In this document: in pieces, positions 29,401 through 35,192 of the stretch
Layout of the letters: each line of letters begins with the position of its first letter
Numbering within the stretch: the stretch's first letter is position 1
DNA from: CAYRVX01 sp964642165
GTDB taxonomy: Bacteria > Planctomycetota > Phycisphaerae > SM23-33
Direction: 5' to 3'
Assembly: GCA_964642165.1 (NCBI GenBank)
Contig: CAZXOC010000014.1
Location: forward strand, 1 to 46,014
Length of the DNA stretch: 46,014 nucleotides
The notes under the pieces: generated by a model
What the model saw: the letters and a program-made list of their open reading frames with translations, nothing else
Databases searched by the model: none
Told to the model about the DNA's origin: nothing
Program-made: the position numbers and the translations under genes

Positions 29401-29716
29401 GGTCCGGCTGCTGGCGGTAGCGCAGCAGGGCCTGGCGGTGCTGGATCTCCACGAAGGCCGGCGTGCGCCGGTTCTTGTTGCGGGCCAGCCACGTCTTCAG
29501 GATCCCATCGACCTTGCCGTACTCCCCGGCCGCCTGGTGGCGCAGAGACAGGTAGTAGTAGTACGTCTCCGTGCCGGGGATGAGTTGCTTGATCGCCTCG
29601 TCCTTGTCGTCCGAAAGGACGTACTGCTCGACGAAGCCGATCTCGTTGGCCGGGCAGATCGGGACGGTCGCCAGAGCGAACAGACCCGCCAACAGGCCAG
29701 CACTCGTGCGCTTCAT
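23432..29716 (-). CDS. Giant (2094-residue) secreted MG/alpha-2-macroglobulin-like protein
   Basis: Starts at 29716 with AAGGGAG upstream and a signal peptide (SAGLLAGLFALATVPICPAN). Residues about 30-420 are helical and repeat-like. From about 430 (FAPGEKVELDVHVKNVRKL) several macroglobulin-like beta domains follow (LIVKVFRVNALKYYQQKAQ, VYVIELIGSGKRSRALVRK, FTVLDESGAKLPDAKLWLAG), the arrangement seen at the N-terminal side of bacterial alpha-2-macroglobulins. A Lys/Arg/Ala/Pro-rich linker near 1370-1400 separates a second half, which ends in beta segments (GYTDLRGRFDYTSLN). I see no CxEQ thioester, so proteinase trapping by a thioester is not supported. A structural or envelope-protective role is possible. 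Its own promoter-like site is at 29756-29784. It is not related in any obvious way to its neighbours; function unknown. Confidence 0.75.
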   Translation of the reverse strand: MKRTSAGLLAGLFALATVPICPANEIGFVEQYVLSDDKDEAIKQLIPGTETYYYYLSLRHQAAGEYGKVDGILKTWLARNKNRRTPAFVEIQHRQALLRYRQQPDQTLKYLADKLSLRFDHQRQIARRSSLPTRLDEKLIRRDTLMKRAFAHDSRLGGFTKSAVEWLIGQDLSARRIRHLLEMLDRPDYEGLVPLVAGDLKQKDSRGFGSIAIHNKLLRSQLDELRKLDPALGRNSRFVHLYLTRLWPSNDANWREDPAEELAYLNRLWAFVQGLDPAFNSLKAHVLYRRLKFDLARGTYDKDLFLEYLKLPRRVSYVRPEYLQIQAHRNCQASLSSNYQSHSLLPPIGTDEPLVRAYLGHFFLEEDSYEPYAKYLKDSYLKRVLAETKLLNGIGEAEKWVRLLTPAEYKALKDRVDLDFAATNPRQFAPGEKVELDVHVKNVRKLIVKVFRVNALKYYQQKAQTVPMSLDLDGLVANEQKTHAYKDAPIRRVRRRFTFPALAARGVYVIELIGSGKRSRALVRKGRLGHVVRTTPAGQEFTVLDESGAKLPDAKLWLAGHLYEADEDGTITVPFTNKPTQQSIVLVHGRAASLASFGHQAESYSLQCGLYVDREALLRRQKATLILRPQLRLNGTPISLSLLKDVELTVASRDLDGVNTTQRVKDFKLFEDRESTYEFRTPNRLSQIAFALTAKIKNRSRNREDTLTASKTFRLNGIDATAHVGDLHLLRADGSYALELRGRNGETLSERPVLVKLRHRDFTRTVDVSLKTDGRGRIVLGKLKDITRIDTAHGAKMDVRHVWNLGGDEHDSPSVLHGKAGEAIALPYMGQAKEPLRSELSLLEVRGGHYVADRFRALALRGAMLEIRGLPAGDYSLRLKRDGRDIAVRVTEGKDVAGHVTSPGRRLELRRDKPVQIVDVTADKDAVKVRLANAGKFTRVHVVAARYMPEYPLFGSLHPFGWLAPIAGRASKPESQYVAGRRISDEYRYILDRKYAAKLPGNMLKRPSLILNPWSPRKADTGVARGRGGERFHGKGKAADKAPSARFRGRAGRAPVAANFANLDFLANGAVVAVNLRPDKNGVVTVPRKGLLDKQHIRVIAADTETTAFRQVTLPEAKVALRDLRLADGLDPGKHYTQQKLITALAAGKPFALRDVTTARFETFDSLPKVYRLYTTLSGDANLREFAFVLTWPKLTPAEKRATYSKYACHELHFFLYRRDAGFFREVVLPYLKNKKDKTFLDHWLCGDDLGEYLKPWRHAQLNIVERILLARRIAAERAATARHVKDLHDLLRPDIDRFNRLFDTALGLSALRPRRDGRPGEAADRDAPEGGEDLVALAEAVREKESPKRRRSGSVLAVAAPATRAPRPAPKPTAAAAPPLRGVVARTYYEAKKAKLDRTRQFYRKLGQVKEWVESNYYHLPIDKHNAQLITVNAFWRDYAAWDGKGKFLSTHFAEAGRNFPEMMFALAVLDLPFEAPKHKAAVRDVSLTITPGAGAVLFHEEINEAKDVPKVRPILVSQNHYRLGERYRHVNGEKLDNFVTDEFLYGMVYGCHVVVTNPTSSRRKLQVLTQVPAGAIPVSKGKDTRTFYILLEPYRTQTFDYFFYFPAAGDFAHYPVHVARRGELVAFAEAAKLHVVTKLTKVDKASWEFVSQNGTSDEVLAFLKSNNVHRLALSRIAWRMKDKAFFRRVVELLAARHAYDDTLWSYGIKHDVPAAVREYLQHAGSFVAQCGKAIDSPLLTVDPVVRRAYQHTEYWPLVNARAHLFGAKRKILVQRFHAQYHELMNILRYRSQLGDEDLMDVTCYLLLQDRVEEATKFFRRVNAANLPTRLQHDYFTAYLDFFRDKPAKARRIAARYAEHPVERWRNLFGAVLAQLDEIEGKGPKVVDKKDRDEQQTRLAATEKTFEFTVEARKIALNYQNLAAATVNYYLMDTELMFSRQPFVTNRGGQFAYIQPNHTQQVKLDAGGKTAAMDLPKELHNRNVMVEIVAGGKTRTQAYYSHSLVVQMMENYGQLRVTHKDSGKPLPKAYVKIYARMKNGQVEFHKDGYTDLRGRFDYTSLNTDQLGAVDKFAALVLSDEHGSTVREAKPPKR

Positions 29717-29755
29717 CGGATTCTCCCTTCGCTGAGGTTTGCGGAAGCGGTGGCT

Positions 29756-29784
29756 ATCATAACGACACAGCGGCTGGGCGACAG
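29756..29784 (-). promoter_or_regulatory. Putative promoter for the 2094-residue protein gene
   Basis: On the minus strand, a near-perfect -10 TATGAT (29761-29756) lies 17 nt after a weak -35 CTGTCG (29784-29779), about 40 nt before the ATG. The rest of the 234-nt gap to the next gene shows only GC-rich sequence. Confidence 0.4.
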
Positions 29785-29950
29785 GCGCATCCCTCGGGGG
29801 AGGGGGCCTCGCTTGGGGCCGGATCGAGGGAATCCGCCTGTCTGCAGGGCTATAGACGCCCGGCGCGGCGTGGCGTTCCCGCAGAAATCGCGAGAGAGGC
29901 GCGAGAGGGGTGGCGGCTCGGACGCCCTGGCGAGGGGCGGCCCGGCGGTC

Positions 29951-31171
29951 CTACGTTCGCCGGCGGATCAGCCCGGCCAGCCCGCCCAGGGCCAACAGGC
30001 CGACCGTGCCCGGTTCGGGCGCCAACGCGGCTGCCGGCAGCGCATCGCTGAAGTTGGTCTTGACGAGGAGGTAGTCGAGGTAGTCGGTTGCTCCGTCGAG
30101 GTTGAAGTCGCCGCCGGTCCAGGTCGCGTCGGCCTGGTCGAAGCCGCCTCTCAGGGCCAGGAAGTCCGAGCGCCCGACGACGCCGTCCAGGTCGCCATCT
30201 CCCGGCAGCGTCTGGGGGCCGGGCACGACGGCAAGGGTCCCGTTGGTGATGTCCATCGCGGCGCCGGCCAGGTCCGTGTCGCCGATGGACGTGCCGGTCA
30301 GCAGCAGCCGCCAGTCCGTGCCGGGGGCGATGCCGCTGGCGTCGATCGTGATCGTCGCCAGCAGCCCGTCGGCGACGACCTTGCCCTCGGCGGCGGTGGT
30401 CGAGGCGCTGAAGCGGGGCCCGTCCGGCGCGGTGACCGCTCCCGTGTTGTTGTCCGCGAAGATCGTCTCGGTCAGGATATCCACGGAGGCGATCGTCGGC
30501 GCGGCGGCGGCGCCCGGCTCGGCAGGGACGATCTCCGCGAAGAGATCCAGGGCGTCCACGGCGGCCGCGCCGGAAACAAACACCTGGATGCTCTGGTCCG
30601 GCGCGTTGCCCGACAGCTCGTGGTCGCCGACGATCACGGCCGCCGGGGGCTCCTGGATCTCGATCGTCCCGTTGCTGATGTCGGCCGCCACGCCGGCGAA
30701 ATCGCTGTCCTCGTTGAGCGTTCCGGCCAGAAGCAGGTCCCACGTGCCCGACGGGAAGCCGGTGGTATCCAGCGTGACCGTCGCGAGCTTGCCCTCGGCG
30801 CCGACGAACGGCTCGACCTCCTCGTCGGTCGTCGTGTAGACGAGCCAGATCTGGTCGAGCGCCACGTCGGTGTCCTGCCCGGTGTTGCTGGCGGCGAAGA
30901 CGGTGTCGGCCACGATGTCGACGCCGGTGATGTTCGGCCCGTCGATCACGCCGCCGCCGGTGGGATAGCCGTCGGCCACCTGGACGAAGAGGTTCAATCC
31001 CTGGACGGGGTCCCCGCCCGTCACGAACAGCTCGATGGTCTGTCCGGGGGTGTCCGGCAGCAGCACGTGCCGGCCGACGTCGATGACCGGTGTCGCGGCG
31101 GCCCCGGTCGCCACGGCGCCCACCACGACAACAGCGAGCCATCTTGCCTTCAAACCGTCTGCACTACTCAT
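29951..31171 (-). CDS. PEP-CTERM anchored protein with dockerin-like repeats and a duplicated beta domain
   Basis: A 406-residue exported protein. The start at 31171 has GGAGGGAAGGCG upstream and a signal peptide (RWLAVVVVGAVATGAAA). Two homologous domains of about 140 residues follow. Each has the pattern GQTIELFVTGG or DQSIQVFVSGA, then VQGLNLFVQV or VDALDLFAEI, then GKLATVTLDTTG or GLLATITIDASG, and ends DISNGTIEI or DITNGTLAV; this looks cohesin-like. Next are EF-hand/dockerin-type calcium loops (GDGDLDGVVGRSDFLALRGG, GDFNLDGATDYLDYLLVK). The C-terminus is a PEP-CTERM sorting signal: PEP, a hydrophobic stretch, then RRR. PEP-CTERM proteins are processed by exosortase at the envelope and usually accompany exopolysaccharide production. 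No exosortase gene is in the window. Confidence 0.88.
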   Translation of the reverse strand: MSSADGLKARWLAVVVVGAVATGAAATPVIDVGRHVLLPDTPGQTIELFVTGGDPVQGLNLFVQVADGYPTGGGVIDGPNITGVDIVADTVFAASNTGQDTDVALDQIWLVYTTTDEEVEPFVGAEGKLATVTLDTTGFPSGTWDLLLAGTLNEDSDFAGVAADISNGTIEIQEPPAAVIVGDHELSGNAPDQSIQVFVSGAAAVDALDLFAEIVPAEPGAAAAPTIASVDILTETIFADNNTGAVTAPDGPRFSASTTAAEGKVVADGLLATITIDASGIAPGTDWRLLLTGTSIGDTDLAGAAMDITNGTLAVVPGPQTLPGDGDLDGVVGRSDFLALRGGFDQADATWTGGDFNLDGATDYLDYLLVKTNFSDALPAAALAPEPGTVGLLALGGLAGLIRRRT

Positions 31172-31333
31172 CGCCTTCCCTCCGCCGGGACCCCGGGCCT
31201 TCCGCCGGGCGACCGGCCGCCGTCGGATCGCGATCCGCCCTGGACGGCGCATCTCGCCGCGGTGCCTGGTCGCGGGCGGGAGCAACTCCCTCTCCGGATA
31301 CAGCCACAGGGCCTCCTGCCGCACATCACCCCT

Positions 31334-31363
31334 ATAGTAGCACAGAATCCGCTCCGGGCACAA
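31334..31363 (-). promoter_or_regulatory. Putative promoter for the PEP-CTERM protein gene
   Basis: On the minus strand: TTGTGC (31363-31358), an 18-nt spacer, TACTAT (31339-31334). Its distance from the start at 31171 implies a leader of about 155 nt. Confidence 0.45.
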
Positions 31364-31406
31364 CCAAACCGGTGGGGACCGGACGCGGGAAAAAAGCGCA
31401 ATCGGC

Positions 31407-31436
31407 TTGAAGGCGGAGGCCGTGTTGGGTTACTAT
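31407..31436 (+). promoter_or_regulatory. Sigma-70-like promoter of the arsenic cluster
   Basis: TTGAAG (31407-31412) and TACTAT (31431-31436) are separated by 18 nt. The predicted start near 31443 lies inside the inverted repeat at 31442-31464, so a bound repressor would block initiation or early elongation. The leader to the arsR ATG is about 50 nt. Confidence 0.5.
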
Positions 31437-31441
31437 GTGAG

Positions 31442-31464
31442 TGGATGATCACGTTGTCCATCCA
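31442..31464. promoter_or_regulatory. Inverted repeat, candidate ArsR operator
   Basis: TGGATG and CATCCA are perfect reverse complements separated by 11 nt. The repeat begins 6 nt after the -10 hexamer of the arsR promoter and ends about 30 nt before the arsR start. ArsR-family repressors bind dyads at or next to their own promoter. The half-sites differ from the well-known E. coli ArsR site, so the assignment rests on position. Confidence 0.45.
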
Positions 31465-31495
31465 TGGGCCGGGTCGTTCGCAGCGGAGTGGACGT

Positions 31496-31822
31496 ATGAA
31501 TGCCGAGACGAAACGGCTGTACGAGATGAAGGCCGACGTGCTGGCGGCGCTGGCGCACCCGATCCGCCTGGCGATCGTGGACTACCTCCACGGCGGCGAG
31601 CAGTGCGTCTGTGACATCGCCGAGCACGTCGGGGCCGAGCGATCCAACGTCTCGCGCCATCTGGCGGTGATGGTGCGGGCCGGCATCCTGGAAAGCCGCA
31701 AGGAAGGCCTGCGGATGATCTACCGCCTCCGGACCCCGTGCGTCGTCGGCTTCATGAAGTGCGTGTGCGAGGTCCTTCGCGAGCAGGTCAAGGCCAACAA
31801 CGCCGTCCTGAGGCGGCTCTGA
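31496..31822 (+). CDS. arsR: ArsR/SmtB-family metalloregulator with CVC arsenite site
   Basis: A 108-residue winged-helix repressor, first gene of the arsenic cluster. ATG at 31496 follows GGAG at 31485-31488. LAALAHPIRLAIVDYLHGGE opens the fold. QCVCDIAEHV carries Cys37 and Cys39, the classical arsenite/antimonite-binding pair of ArsR, and ERSNVSRHLAVMVRAGILE is the recognition helix. The C-terminal helix has three further cysteines (Cys82 in TPCVVGF, Cys89 and Cys91 in MKCVCEVL), which could form a third coordination position or a second metal site. It probably represses its own promoter through the inverted repeat at 31442-31464 and is released by trivalent arsenic. Confidence 0.93.
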   Translation: MNAETKRLYEMKADVLAALAHPIRLAIVDYLHGGEQCVCDIAEHVGAERSNVSRHLAVMVRAGILESRKEGLRMIYRLRTPCVVGFMKCVCEVLREQVKANNAVLRRL

Positions 31823-31823
31823 C

Positions 31824-31845
31824 GAGGCCGGGCGCCTTTTTGTTT
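31824..31845 (+). terminator. Weak intrinsic terminator or attenuator after arsR
   Basis: AGGC-CGGGC-GCCT forms a 4-5 bp stem directly followed by TTTTTGTTT, starting 2 nt after the arsR stop. The short stem suggests partial termination, which would make arsR more abundant than the downstream transport genes. Confidence 0.4.
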
Positions 31846-31854
31846 GGACAACTA

Positions 31855-31899
31855 CGTGATTATTCCGCCACGGACTCACGAATTCGCCGGGCGCCCGGC
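31855..31899 (+). promoter_or_regulatory. Structured leader before the Acr3 gene
   Basis: CGTGA (31855-31859) and TCACG (31876-31880) form an inverted repeat with a 16-nt spacer. They are followed by the 14-bp perfect palindrome GCCGGGCGCCCGGC at 31886-31899. Both lie between the arsR terminator-like hairpin and the acr3 start at 31954. They could be a second operator or an mRNA structure; no clear promoter hexamers were found here. Confidence 0.3.
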
Positions 31900-31953
31900 T
31901 CCAGAGCCGGCCTTCGGGGCCTCCTCCGGCCGAAACGCCCGCGAGAGATCGAC

Positions 31954-33174
31954 ATGAGCGATACCGCAGAGGCATCGCACGGACCCAAGCCCCGGGGGCT
32001 GAGCGTCTTCGAGAAGTACCTGACGCTTTGGGTCGTCCTGTGCATCGTGGCAGGCATCGCGCTGGGGAAGGTGGCCCCGGGCATCGCGCGGTCCCTGGAC
32101 GGCATGGCGATCCACGTCGAGGACGCGCCGGTGGTCTCGATTCCCATCGCCGTCTGCCTGTTCTTCATGATGTACCCCATCATGGTGAAGATCGACTTCG
32201 CCGAGGTCGTCAAGGCCGGCAAGACCCTCAAGCCCGTGGGGCTGACGCTCTTCCTGAACTGGGCCATCAAGCCCTTCACGATGTACGCCATCGCGACGTT
32301 CTTCCTCGGGACCGTGTTCTACGGGCTGATCGGCCCCGAGGCCGTCGACTACGTCAAGATGCCCTTCGGCCTGGACCTGCCCGTCGGCGCGACGCATGCC
32401 TCCGGCACGGTCGTGCTCGTGGACGGCGTGAAGATGCTCGAGGTGCCGCTCTGGCTCAGCTTCCGGGCCGGGTGCATCCTCCTCGGCATCGCCCCCTGCA
32501 CCGCCATGGTCCTCGTCTGGGGCTACCTCGCCAAGGGCAACGACGGCCACACGCTCGTCATGGTGGCCATCAACTCCCTGACCATGCTCGTCCTGTACGG
32601 CCTGCTGGGCGGCTGGCTGCTGAAGGTCGGGCGGCTGGACGTGCCCTGGCAGGCCCTGCTGCTGTCCATCGCCATCTACGTCGCCCTGCCCCTGGTGGCG
32701 GGGTACGTCACCCGCAAGTGGATCCTCGCCGCCAAGGGCGAGGCGTGGTTCCGGGAGAAGTTCCTGCACGTGCTGACGCCCGTGACGATCGTCGCCCTGC
32801 TGACGACGCTCGTGCTGCTGTTCAGCTTCAAGGGGAACATGATCCTCTCGAAGCCGCTGACGATCCTGTGGATCGCGGTGCCGCTGTTCCTCCAGACGAT
32901 GCTGATCTTCGTCCTCGGCTACGGGCTGGCGAGGCTGATGAGGCTCCGCTACGCCGACGCCGCCCCCTCGGCGATGATCGGCGCGTCGAACCACTTCGAG
33001 GTCGCCATCGCCACGGCCACCATGCTCTTCGGCCTGTCCTCGGGGGCCTCGCTGGCCACGGTGGTCGGCGTGCTGATCGAGGTGCCCTTGATGCTCATGC
33101 TGGTGCGGATCTGCCTGCGGACGCGTGGGGCGTTCGCGGCGGCCGAGCAACCCGAGGCCCCGGCGACTGCCTGA
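31954..33174 (+). CDS. acr3: Acr3-family arsenite efflux permease
   Basis: A 406-residue, ten-helix inner-membrane exporter of As(III), driven by the proton motive force in known members. The start at 31954 precedes a short cytoplasmic N-terminus and the family opening KYLTLWVVLCIVAGIALGKV. MMYPIMVKIDF, LNWAIKPFTMYA and the essential Cys182 of LGIAPCTAMVLVWGYL are present. The conserved Glu349 lies in IGASNHFEVAIATA. The loop between helices 3 and 4 (about 127-168, with AVDYVKMPFGLDLPVGATH) seems longer than in common Acr3 proteins. The neighbours arsR and a second permease fit a resistance operon. The ribosome site is weak (GCGAGAGATCGAC), consistent with moderate expression of a membrane pump. 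Confidence 0.95.
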   Translation: MSDTAEASHGPKPRGLSVFEKYLTLWVVLCIVAGIALGKVAPGIARSLDGMAIHVEDAPVVSIPIAVCLFFMMYPIMVKIDFAEVVKAGKTLKPVGLTLFLNWAIKPFTMYAIATFFLGTVFYGLIGPEAVDYVKMPFGLDLPVGATHASGTVVLVDGVKMLEVPLWLSFRAGCILLGIAPCTAMVLVWGYLAKGNDGHTLVMVAINSLTMLVLYGLLGGWLLKVGRLDVPWQALLLSIAIYVALPLVAGYVTRKWILAAKGEAWFREKFLHVLTPVTIVALLTTLVLLFSFKGNMILSKPLTILWIAVPLFLQTMLIFVLGYGLARLMRLRYADAAPSAMIGASNHFEVAIATATMLFGLSSGASLATVVGVLIEVPLMLMLVRICLRTRGAFAAAEQPEAPATA

Positions 33175-33193
33175 GAGAGGGCCGCCCGACGAG

Positions 33194-34738
33194 ATGACCC
33201 ACTGGAAGACAGAGTGGCGCAAGCTGGCATGGTTTGTCGCGGCCTTCGCGGCGTGCTTCTTCCTGCCGGTCGGCTGGGCGCGGTTCGGGCAGGGCGTCGC
33301 CGAGGCGCTGCACCTGGTCAAGTGGTACGCCCGCGAGCACGTCCTGCTGTGCCTCGTGCCGGCCTTCTTCATCGCCGGCGCCATCGGCGTGTTCGTCAGC
33401 CGGAACTCCGTCATGAAGTACCTGGGGGCGCGGGCCAACAAGGTGCTGGCCTACGGCGTGGCAAGCGTTTCGGGCTCGATCCTGGCCGTCTGCTCCTGCA
33501 CCGTGCTGCCGTTGTTCGCGGGCATCTACCGGATGGGGGCCGGGCTGGGGCCCGCCGCGGCGTTCCTCTACGCCGGGCCGGCGATCAACGTCCTGGCGAT
33601 CATCCTGACGGCCCGCATCCTGGGCGTGGAGATCGGCATCGCGCGGGCCGTGGGGGCCGTCGTCTTCAGCATCGTGATCGGCCTGCTGATGCACCTGGTC
33701 TTCCGGAAGGAGGAAACCGCCAAGGCCGCCGCCCAGCTCGCCGCGCCGGCACCCGAGGTGGCCCGCCCGCTGTGGCAGAACGCCCTGTTCTTCGCCGCCC
33801 TGGTCGGCGTGCTGGTCTTCGCCAACTGGGGCGCGCCCAACGACTACCACGTTGCCCTGGCCGACGGCCGGACGCTCCGCGCCGCCGTCACCCACGCGCC
33901 GGAGGACCCCGCCGCCGCCGGCGCGACGTACTCGCTGAAGTTGCTCGAGGGCCCCAACGAGGGCGAGGAGCTGCGCGTGCCGGCCGGGGACGTCCGGGCC
34001 AGGACCCCCGTGCCGGGCCCCTGGACGACCGTCTGGCGATCGAAGTGGATCGTGACGGCCGCCTTCGCCGTCGCCCTGGCGCTGATCCTGATCTTCTGGT
34101 TCCACTTGGCGTGGTGGAAGGTCGCCGCGGCCGCCGCGGGGCCGCTGCTGCTGGCGGCGCTGCTGCCCATGCGAGGGCTGATGGTGATGATCCCCTTCGC
34201 CGCGGGCGTCGTGGGCCTCTCGGCCGTCGCCAGCACCCACCGCGGCGAGGCCGGCGAATGGTTCTCGGCGAGCTGGGGCTTCGCCAAGCAGATCCTGCCT
34301 CTCCTGCTAACGGGCGTGGTCGTGGCGGGGTTCCTTCTCGGCCGGCCGGACCACGAAGGGCTGATCCCCGGCAAGTACGTCAAGATGCTCGTCGGCGACA
34401 GGCCGGACACGTTCCTGGCGATCACCGGCTGGGGCGGGGGGGCCTTCGAGTCGCTCGCGCGAGCGATCTGGCCGCTGTGGACGAACTTCTTCGCCTCGGT
34501 GTTCGGGGCGCTGATGTACTTCGCGACGCTGACAGAGGTGCCGATCCTCCAGGGCCTGCGGGGCGCGGGGATGGGCAAGGGCCCGGCGCTTGCCCTCCTG
34601 CTGGCCGGCCCGGCCCTGTCGCTGCCCAACATGCTCGTGATCCGCAGCGTGCTGGGTACGCGGAAGACGCTTGTGTTCGTCTCGCTGGTCGTGGCGATGG
34701 CCACCATCAGCGGGATGATCTTTGGCGCGCTGTTCTGA
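33194..34738 (+). CDS. ArsP/YraQ-family permease (putative organoarsenical exporter)
   Basis: A 514-residue polytopic membrane protein, 19 nt after acr3. It contains the two-half permease fold formerly called DUF318. The first-half signature SILAVCSCTVLPLFAGIYRM (Cys100, Cys102) is followed by GPAAAFLYAGPAINVLAIIL; the second half has TLTEVPILQGLRGAGMGKGP and LLLAGPALSLPNMLVIR. ArsP members export trivalent methyl or aromatic arsenicals; other family members are of unknown function. An extramembranous insert (about 215-280, including DYHVALADGRTLRAAVTHAP) separates the halves and seems large for the family. Two exporters side by side suggest division of labour between inorganic As(III) (Acr3) and organic arsenicals (this one). 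The ribosome site is weak. Confidence 0.85.
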   Translation: MTHWKTEWRKLAWFVAAFAACFFLPVGWARFGQGVAEALHLVKWYAREHVLLCLVPAFFIAGAIGVFVSRNSVMKYLGARANKVLAYGVASVSGSILAVCSCTVLPLFAGIYRMGAGLGPAAAFLYAGPAINVLAIILTARILGVEIGIARAVGAVVFSIVIGLLMHLVFRKEETAKAAAQLAAPAPEVARPLWQNALFFAALVGVLVFANWGAPNDYHVALADGRTLRAAVTHAPEDPAAAGATYSLKLLEGPNEGEELRVPAGDVRARTPVPGPWTTVWRSKWIVTAAFAVALALILIFWFHLAWWKVAAAAAGPLLLAALLPMRGLMVMIPFAAGVVGLSAVASTHRGEAGEWFSASWGFAKQILPLLLTGVVVAGFLLGRPDHEGLIPGKYVKMLVGDRPDTFLAITGWGGGAFESLARAIWPLWTNFFASVFGALMYFATLTEVPILQGLRGAGMGKGPALALLLAGPALSLPNMLVIRSVLGTRKTLVFVSLVVAMATISGMIFGALF

Positions 34739-34791
34739 GCAGCGCGGATGGAAGCGGCCGATCGGCCGACGGAGACCAGAGGTAACGAACC

Positions 34792-35025
34792 ATGAGAAAG
34801 ATCCAGATCCTCGGCACGGGATGCCCCAAGTGCCGCAAGCTGGCCGAGAACGCCGAGCTGGCGGCCAGGACGCTGGGCATCGACTACGAGCTGGTGAAGG
34901 TCACCGACATCAACGAGATCATGGCGTTCGGCGTGATGATGACGCCGGCGCTGGCCGTCGACGGCGAGGTGAAGGTCGTCGGCAAGGTCCCCGAGCCGGA
35001 AGACATCGCCGCCATGCTGACTTGA
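34792..35025 (+). CDS. Small thioredoxin-like redox-active disulfide protein
   Basis: A 77-residue single-domain protein of the small redox-active disulfide protein 2 (TIGR00412-type) family. It begins KIQILGTGCPKCRKL, with Cys11 and Cys14 as the redox pair in a CPKC motif, and has the cis-proline segment GVMMTPALAVDGEV. There is no signal peptide, so it works in the cytoplasm. Members are commonly encoded directly after ArsP-like permeases in arsenic clusters. It could deliver electrons to an arsenical reductase or hand trivalent arsenic to the permease; both are inference. The ribosome site is probably AGAGGTAAC. It ends 167 nt before the next gene. Confidence 0.9.
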   Translation: MRKIQILGTGCPKCRKLAENAELAARTLGIDYELVKVTDINEIMAFGVMMTPALAVDGEVKVVGKVPEPEDIAAMLT

Positions 35026-35192
35026 TCGCGACAGCGGCCCTGCCGGGCCAATGCCCTTGCCGCGGCGCCGGTGGCGGCTCCGCGAGGCGACCGAGCGACC
35101 TCGCCGTATTGGTGCTGTTCCTGCTGTGTCTCGGGCTGTGGAAGACGGTTCTCTGGACGAAGAAAACCTGGAAACAGGAAGGAGTACGTGCG

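Larger units (their letters stand above)
31172..31495. other. Divergent promoter region between the PEP-CTERM gene and arsR
   Basis: This 324-nt gap carries no convincing coding sequence. It holds two outward-facing promoter-like sites (31334-31363 minus, 31407-31436 plus), both with the -10 TACTAT and an 18-nt spacer, plus an inverted repeat at 31442-31464 next to the arsR promoter. About 160 nt of leader precedes the PEP-CTERM start codon, in which I see nothing further. Confidence 0.6.

Noticed and set aside
22736..31822. A 3028-codon plus-strand open frame ending in arsR
   Set aside because: The frame runs antisense to the 2094-residue protein and the PEP-CTERM gene. Its composition (Val, Leu, Arg, Gln-rich, no domains) is that of a shadow frame; only the final 108 codons (arsR) are real.
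35026..35192. Hydrophobic stretch in frame upstream of the Trx-NosL start (LAVLVLFLLCLGLW)
   Set aside because: It could be a longer N-terminus or a small membrane protein, but it has no good start or ribosome site, and AAGGAG before 35193 with a proper signal peptide is far better.
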